NCBI GenBank assembly: GCA_032718475.1 | Contig: JAUCBJ010001635.1 | Span: 1 to 22,399 of the forward strand | DNA: 22,399 bases | Source: Nemertoderma westbladi | Taxonomy: Eukaryota > Xenacoelomorpha > Nemertodermatida > Nemertodermatidae | Direction: 5' to 3' | Shown: in pieces, positions 17,433 to 22,399 of the stretch | How positions within the stretch are numbered: position 1 is the stretch's first letter | How the letters are laid out: every line of letters starts with the position of its first letter | The notes under the pieces: model-generated | Databases searched by the model: none | What the model saw: the letters and a program-made list of their open reading frames with translations, nothing else | Told to the model about the DNA's origin: nothing | Made by a program: the position numbers and the translations under genes

Positions 17433-18944
17433 TATAAAATGAGTGTTTTGCTACGTCATGTGGTGTACCTCCGTCGCCCACCGACGATATTCATTCAGCC
17501 TTCACTGACATTGTTTTCTCTCGGGATATGAGGTTCTCTGTAGATGAACTTCGTCTTGCTCTGGCCCATTTGAAATTCAATAAGTCCTCGGGCCCGGATG
17601 GTTTAACAGCTGAGCATATTTTATTTTCATCAGACCGATTATTGGTGCATTTGTCTTTATTTTTTTCAAGTTGTAACATATATGGCTTTATTCCTGTTTC
17701 ATTGCTTTCGTCCAATATTTTACCCGTACTTAAGGATAAGGCCGTTTACTTGACAGACAAATCTAATTAAAGACCGATTGCTACTGCTAATGTTCTCAGT
17801 AAATTGTATGAATTTTTAATCCTTTCCCGTATTGATAATTTCTTAGGTACCAGCGACAACCAATTTGGTTTTAAAAAATCGTTAGGGACTGAAACCTGTA
17901 TTTATACGTTGAAAGAATTAATTAATTACTATCTTATTCATGGCTCTAATGTTTTTTTATGTTTTTTTAGATGCGTCCAAAGCCTTTGATAAAGTAGACC
18001 ATGGACTTTTATTTCGACGTCTATTTGAACGCAAGCTACCTCTGTTTATCTTACGTGTTTTAATGTACTGGTATTCGCATCAGACCTAGCAAGTTTTTTG
18101 GAACGGTTTTTATTCTAGAAACTTTTGTTGTGTCAATGGGGTTAGGCAAGGAAGTATTCTGGCCCCCCGTTTATTCAATATTTTTATTGATAAACTAAGT
18201 TCAGAACTCTCAGCCACTAATGTTGGATGTGCTTTACTTAATGTTTGTATTAATCACCTATTTTACGCGGATGACATTTGCCTCATTGCCTCTAATCCGT
18301 GTGCTTTACAGTTTTTAACGAATATTTGTTCCGATTTTGCCACAGATAACAATATGGTTTTTAATAGCAAGAAATCCAAGTGTCTTTTTATTTATAGTAA
18401 GTTAAGGCCGTTTTTTACTCGTCCTTCTATACATTTGTATGATAAACCTCTAGATATAGTTGAATCTTTTGAATACTTAGGCCATATTTTTACTTCAGAC
18501 TTTTCTGATGATGCCGATATGGCTGCTCAATTAAGGAAGTTTTATGGTCGTGCAAATATGCTCATTCGCAAATTTAATAATTGTTCCCCCAATGTCAAAT
18601 CTGCACTTTTCAATTCATTCTGCTCTAATGTTTATTGTAATTCTCTCTGGTCGCGTTGTTTTTATTCACAATCCAGCTTTAACAAGATCTGTGTAGCTTT
18701 GACCAAAACTATTAGAAACTTATTTGGTATTCGCTTGTACAACAGTGACACAGGTGAACTGGCTAGCGCTAGCGAAATGCTTGTCACTCTTAACTTACGC
18801 TCTATGGTGCATATACATCGCTTCTCACTTTTTAGCCTCCATCATCGTGTAAATATTTCGTGCAATCCGCTTCTCTCTGCAGTTCGCTTTACCTGTCGTC
18901 CAACGTCTGCTTTGTACAAAACGTTTCTTCTCCATTGTAAATAA
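17433..18944 (+). pseudogene. CR1/L2-like LINE reverse transcriptase, 5'-truncated and mutated
   Basis: This is the C-terminal two thirds of a LINE ORF2. Reading starts near 17433 in frame 2 and shows the RT blocks KSSGPDGLTAEH (finger), RPIA-ANVLSKLYE, QFGFKKSLGTETC, LDASKAFDKVDH, GVRQGSILAPRLFNIFID and the catalytic FYADD (about 18264). Defects: an in-frame TAA at 17768-17770, before RPI; a frame change in a T run near 17955-17968 (frame 2 to frame 3), just before DASKAFDKVDH; and a TAG at 18087-18089. The frame then stays open through the RT thumb and C-terminal region to TAA at 18942-18944. The endonuclease is absent, as expected for a 5'-truncated insertion. The clade call rests on motif style and the 3' tail and is tentative. 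Confidence 0.85.
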
Positions 18945-19120
18945 GTTTCATGTACTTTCTATTTTTATTTATTTATTTCCACCCCATCGCGACATATATT
19001 ACATTCTTAATTATGTAACTTAATGATAATATTACCTGGTATGTACGTACTTTACTTTTGTGCTTTACTATGTATTTTTACTATGGCTTTTTGGCTGAAT
19101 TAAAATAAATAATAATAATA
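18945..19120 (+). mobile_element. 3' UTR and tail of the CR1/L2-like LINE
   Basis: A T-rich 3' UTR ends in ggctgaattaaaataaataataataata, a short microsatellite tail of the kind left by target-primed insertion of CR1/L2-type LINEs. This fixes the right boundary of the insertion. Confidence 0.65.
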
Positions 19121-19239
19121 GGTCCCAGATAGACCATATTCTGTATTCACAGGACCTCTATATAAAACTGCATGATTTACTCTTCGCTAATTTAACAAGT
19201 GATCCAACGTCTTATTGTGGCTAAGGTAAGACTTAGTCT

Positions 19240-19983
19240 CCGCGCCAGCGAATCAAAAAATCTGCCTTTGCCACAGCATGAGTGGTCCTCTCTATTGCAA
19301 CAGCCCTATGAGACCCAGCTTCACTGTAGAGCTGAGCAACTGGTATGAGGCTCTTACATCGGAGGCAACAGATCACTGTGAGGGCTATATTGTCTTCACA
19401 GTGGCAGTTAAGCCAGCAGCTGCAGAAACAGTTCCTATATACCCTCAAAGCAGAGAAAAGGCACCTGGACGGACCACAGAATTCGGAAATGCCGAAATGA
19501 CCTTTCTAAGGCGCAGATTGAGTCGCGCCAACTCGGGCACACGAGGACAGCCAAGAATGCAGTTAAGGCTGGATCTAGGTCCCTGAACAGGCAATACTCT
19601 GATAACTGTTCACATATGTTCAACGTACATTCATTATATTGGATTCCAGATGAAATCATTGCAGCACTCAGATCACTATACGATGGTTCGACAACGTTTG
19701 TGTCTACTGTTGATAGTGATACAGATCCATTCGAAGTGTTATGGGGAGTCCTCCACGGGATACACTTGCACCATTCTTGTTCATAATTGTGGTTGACTAT
19801 GTTCTACGCATGTCCTTAGAGCATCACAATGACTATGGTGTGATGGTAACACCGCCTACTGGCTCTAGAAGTCGAGGAAATCCTGCCAAGTACCTAACTG
19901 ATCTAGACTTTGCTGATCACTTAGGAGTACTCGCAGAACCACTAGCGGGAGCCCAACGGCTCATCAGCTTATTACAACAGTGA
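19240..19983 (+). pseudogene. second LINE (RTE/jockey-like), RT fragment with frameshifts
   Basis: The reading VELSNWYEALTSEATD (19331-19380) resembles the linker of endonuclease-RT elements. Further on, PDEIIAALRSLYDG and PFEVLWGVLHG (19650-19756) run into the RT block DTLAPFLFIIVVDYVLR in another frame: a base was lost near 19756, in what was a GVLQGDTLAP motif. LTDLDFADHLGVLAE (about 19900-19942) is the catalytic box with FADH in place of FADD, so the active site is broken. The homology stops at about 19983. It is a dead copy. Confidence 0.75.
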
Positions 19984-20130
19984 GCATGTGGACGACCTGG
20001 GATCCGGAAGTTCCGGATCGACCTGGAAGGATCCGGAAGTCAGATGAGGATCTTGGAATACATAAGGGAAAGGTATCCTACGATCGGCATGCTGCATTGC
20101 AGCTGCATTATATATATATATTACATATAT
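19984..20130. other. junction DNA between LINE pieces
   Basis: It contains three ggatccggaagt-like words (19999-20040) and a (ta)n run at 20108-20133. No gene is seen. Confidence 0.4.
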
Positions 20131-20131
20131 A

Positions 20132-20450
20132 TTAAGAATGCAGTGCCGGCTTGTCAACAAAATTGAGCCGCCCCAACTCCCTATCAAAAATGACATTTGC
20201 TAGATCATCCGCATCTTCAAGGCCAGTTTCCTTTAAGATGCGTCTCAAGAAAGTCATGGGCTGTCCACCATGCTTATTCGCTCCATAAGGGCGCCAAAGC
20301 ACAAAATTATGCACTGGCTGGTCCTCACGGCGAAAGCAATGTCCTGCAAAGCGGAGGCGGCTTTGTTCTAGTGTCAGGCTTGGGATAACTAATGAGACAC
20401 CTCCAATGTTAAATAGTGTCTAGTTGGAGATGTGTGCATTGTACTTGACA
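20132..20450 (-). pseudogene. inverted 3'-end fragment of the second LINE family
   Basis: On the minus strand it reads HNFVLWRPYG, HGGQPMTFLRRILKETGLED and ADDLANVIFDREL, the C-terminal part of the same LINE family as 20502-20990. At the DNA level the reverse complement aligns with 20680-20985 (for example gcatggtggacagcccatga in both). Confidence 0.8.
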
Positions 20451-20479
20451 CTTGACACAGTAACACAATAGTACTTGAC

Positions 20480-20990
20480 ACAGGGAAAGGTATAGGCAGC
20501 ATTGAATTGGTTCTCCAGGATTTGGAAGTCACACAGAATACGCCGGAAACTTAAGGACCGATTATTTAGAGCAGCAGTAGTTCCAGTACTCCTCTATGGG
20601 AGTCCATGCTGGGCTCAAACTGCTGAGGACACCAAATCTCTGGATTTCACATTCACAAGAATGCTACGTAGGGTTCACTGTTTCAAGTACAATGCACAGA
20701 TCTCCAACCAGACACTATATAATATTGGAGGTGTCTCATTTGTCCCACCAAGCTTACTAATTGAACAAAGCCGTATCCGCTTCGCAGAACATGGCTTTTA
20801 CCTTAGGACCAGCCAGTGCAGAATCTTGTGCTTTGTAGACTCATGGGGAAGCATGGTGGACAGCCCATGACATTCGTGAGGACACTGGCATTGAAGATGC
20901 GGATAATCTTGCGAAAATCATTGGGGATAGGGAGTTGTGGAGGCGCAATTTTCTCAATAAGCCCTCGTACAATTCTTAATGAAGGCTGCA
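20480..20990 (+). pseudogene. 3'-end fragment of the second LINE family, plus strand
   Basis: The frame reads RIWKSHRIRRKLKDRLFRAA, VVPVLLYGSPCWAQT, RMLRRVH and LIEQSRIRFAEHGF, which is the C-terminal region typical of this LINE type (LLYGSE-W-T and RMLR motifs). Past 20830 the family sequence continues in a shifted frame (AHDIREDTGIEDADNLAKI, then GDRELWRRNFLNKP), so there is a frameshift. It may be the 3' part of the copy that begins at 19240, separated by the inverted fragment. Confidence 0.75.
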
Positions 20991-21258
20991 TTGGAGCATG
21001 CCAATCGTGGATCGTATGGTGGTATCAAAAACATTTTTTGTTAGGCCGGCATAGCCTATTATTGTATAGTACTGTAGTCATAGCAGAAATATAGTTGTGT
21101 TTTTTAAAACATGATTAAGTTTATGCAACACTGAAATTTGTTAAATAGAGTAATCTTTAAAATAATATAGAGATGGGAGTTATTGATCCTATTCTACTAA
21201 TTATTTTTTTTTTATTTTATTTTATTTCATTTTACTACAATATTGTTTGCAATCTCAC
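20991..21258. other. AT-rich, probably intronic DNA
   Basis: No gene or repeat is recognised. It lies directly past the splice donor of the receptor exon, so it is probably intron on the minus strand. Confidence 0.45.
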
Positions 21259-21517
21259 TGGTTTTTATTCCGAAGACTCGTGCCATGTAGTTGAGGACAA
21301 TGACATTTATGTAGCGTGGAACACGGGGGCATTGAGGTCCTTGGTGGTGAATATTCAACACGACTATAGTCATCACTATGGAAACAGCAAGCAACAGTAT
21401 GGTGCAGGCGTAATAGCGTCCGATGTAGGGTATGTTCTCGGAAGTCTCAGGCATCGTTTCAGTGACGAGAAGAAGAAACACTGTGAGCGACAATAGTATA
21501 GTAATCTCCAAACCAAT
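21259..21517 (-). CDS. exon of nicotinic acetylcholine receptor subunit (alpha9/10-like), TM2-TM3
   Basis: On the minus strand this exon encodes the pore-lining and third membrane segments of a Cys-loop ligand-gated ion channel at the cell surface. It reads GLEITILLSLTVFLLLVTET (TM2), MPETSENIPYIGRYYACTIL (TM2-TM3 loop and TM3 start), then VSIVMTIVVLNIHH and VPRYINVIVLNYMARVFGI, the start of the cytoplasmic loop. TM2 and the NIHH...VP...VLNYMARV stretch are most like alpha9/alpha10-type subunits. The exon starts after an AG acceptor (ttattcag at 21518-21525, reverse strand) and ends before a gtgaga donor (21253-21258, reverse strand), giving 259 bp, 86 codons plus one base. The frame is open and motifs are intact, so it is probably a functional host exon. 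The neighbouring TM1 and TM4 exons are not in the window. The plus-strand frame over it is a shadow. Confidence 0.85.
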
Positions 21518-22399
21518 CTGAATAAAATATTACAAGTTTAATATTATTGGGGTACCGTCATTTTATTACACTATATTACGAGTCAATAGTATTACTAGTC
21601 AATTACTTAGCATTATAATTATTCATTGTATAAGTTTTTTTAGGTGTTTTTTTCTAACTCATAGATAAATGAGAGAACTTGGAAGTAGCCGAGGTTATTC
21701 GTGCCAATTACAGTCATCGATTAATTCGGGGGGGGGGGGGGGGAACCTATTGTTAGAAACATATCATAAGCAGTGTATTGTGCTTATTATAGGTACTTCC
21801 AATTTGGTGAGTGGGGACTAACAGCATTTATTTAGTTAATAACTTAGTTAGGGGTTGATATATTTATTTCAATAAAAGGCTGTAATTTTTCTATCTTTTA
21901 TCTTTTATTTTCTATTTAGGGGATTGAAAGTTTTATAATAATTATTGAATGTGTCCCACCTTTACTTTAACATAAGTGGATTGCCATGATGCTGAATCAA
22001 ATTCTTGAGAACAATAAAACTGTAGTAAAAAAGTTTTCATGAAAAAATATAAATTTCATTTAGGCCTGTATTTACTTTATATTATTATTATATTATTTCC
22101 TTTATTGTTTAGTATATCAAAATAATATTATGATATCCTTCAAACTACATCTAAGTAAAGTCTCTAGCTATCACAATAACGTTTAAACTAATAATTGTTG
22201 TTGATAATTATAAATATAATTCTTATGATAAAATAATTTTGGTGAATAAAGATAAGAATTTATATTCAATTAATTAGATAAAATTTTGTGATGATGTTGT
22301 TGAATTTAAATCACGGCTAAACAAGCTTATATATCATTAATGCGTCACTCACATTATTTTAAGGGGTAGAATAAATTTCTTGAGGGCTAAAAAAAATAA
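21518..22399. other. AT-rich intronic-type DNA with a G16 run
   Basis: No exon, ORF or known repeat is seen on either strand. A run of 16 G lies at 21728-21743. The rest is AT-rich with many taat/atta words. It is probably the intron upstream of the receptor exon. Confidence 0.5.

Noticed and set aside
21173-21496. Plus-strand 107-codon ORF
   Set aside because: It is the antisense shadow of the receptor exon, which has strong family motifs and splice sites.
21728-21743. G16 run as a meaningful G-quadruplex or telomere-like signal
   Set aside because: A single homopolymer in intron-like DNA; it can be slippage or a sequencing artefact and there is no supporting context.

Overview
This window looks like nuclear DNA of an invertebrate animal, probably marine. 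It is AT-rich and gene-poor and dominated by nested eukaryotic mobile elements: a Ty1/copia retrotransposon, two LINE families, a tRNA-like SINE head, a short-TIR DNA transposon and a Maverick/Polinton-style element. One convincing host coding piece is present, a minus-strand exon of a Cys-loop (nicotinic acetylcholine-type, alpha9/10-like) receptor at 21259-21517 with splice-site dinucleotides on both sides. The species cannot be named from the sequence; a deuterostome or lophotrochozoan is a guess.

Layout. 1-1650: low-information DNA with one decayed basic ORF fragment and a promoter-like patch. 1786-5976: a copia element with an intact 1164-codon pol (zinc knuckle, protease, integrase, RT, RNase H) and LTR-like repeats, but apparently no gag. 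6639-6752 and 16956-17425: two parts of one 68-bp minisatellite, split by a large element.

The centre of interest is that element, 6753-16955. It starts AGTAGTAG and ends CTACTACT, is flanked by a perfect 6-bp duplication (GTTATC), and has long, complex inverted termini. This is the integration signature of Maverick/Polinton elements. Subtracting a 2.16-kb transposon that landed inside its left terminus (6798-8957) leaves about 8.0 kb, far shorter than a standard Maverick. It carries no recognisable polymerase, integrase or capsid gene. It instead has two convergent, intact genes: a 569-aa orphan (10170-11879, plus) and a 350-aa C2H2-finger/acidic/coiled-repeat protein (13430-14482, minus). 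The same CCAAT/TATA promoter block, in inverted orientation, drives both. Two oppositely oriented arrays of a 19-nt near-perfect palindrome (12244-12855 and 14933-15227) flank the second gene. Each terminus contains a fold-back stem whose two arms agree with each other but differ between the two ends.

My reading is that this is a small, structured element using a Maverick-type integrase supplied in trans, with two proteins and palindromic arrays of unknown function. That is inference; the termini, duplication, ORFs, repeats and covarying arms are directly visible.

Right of it, 17430-19120 holds a 5'-truncated, mutated CR1/L2-like LINE ending in an AATAAT-type tail, and 19240-20990 holds pieces of a second LINE, including an inverted duplicate of its 3' end. 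The receptor exon and about 0.9 kb of AT-rich, probably intronic, DNA finish the window.
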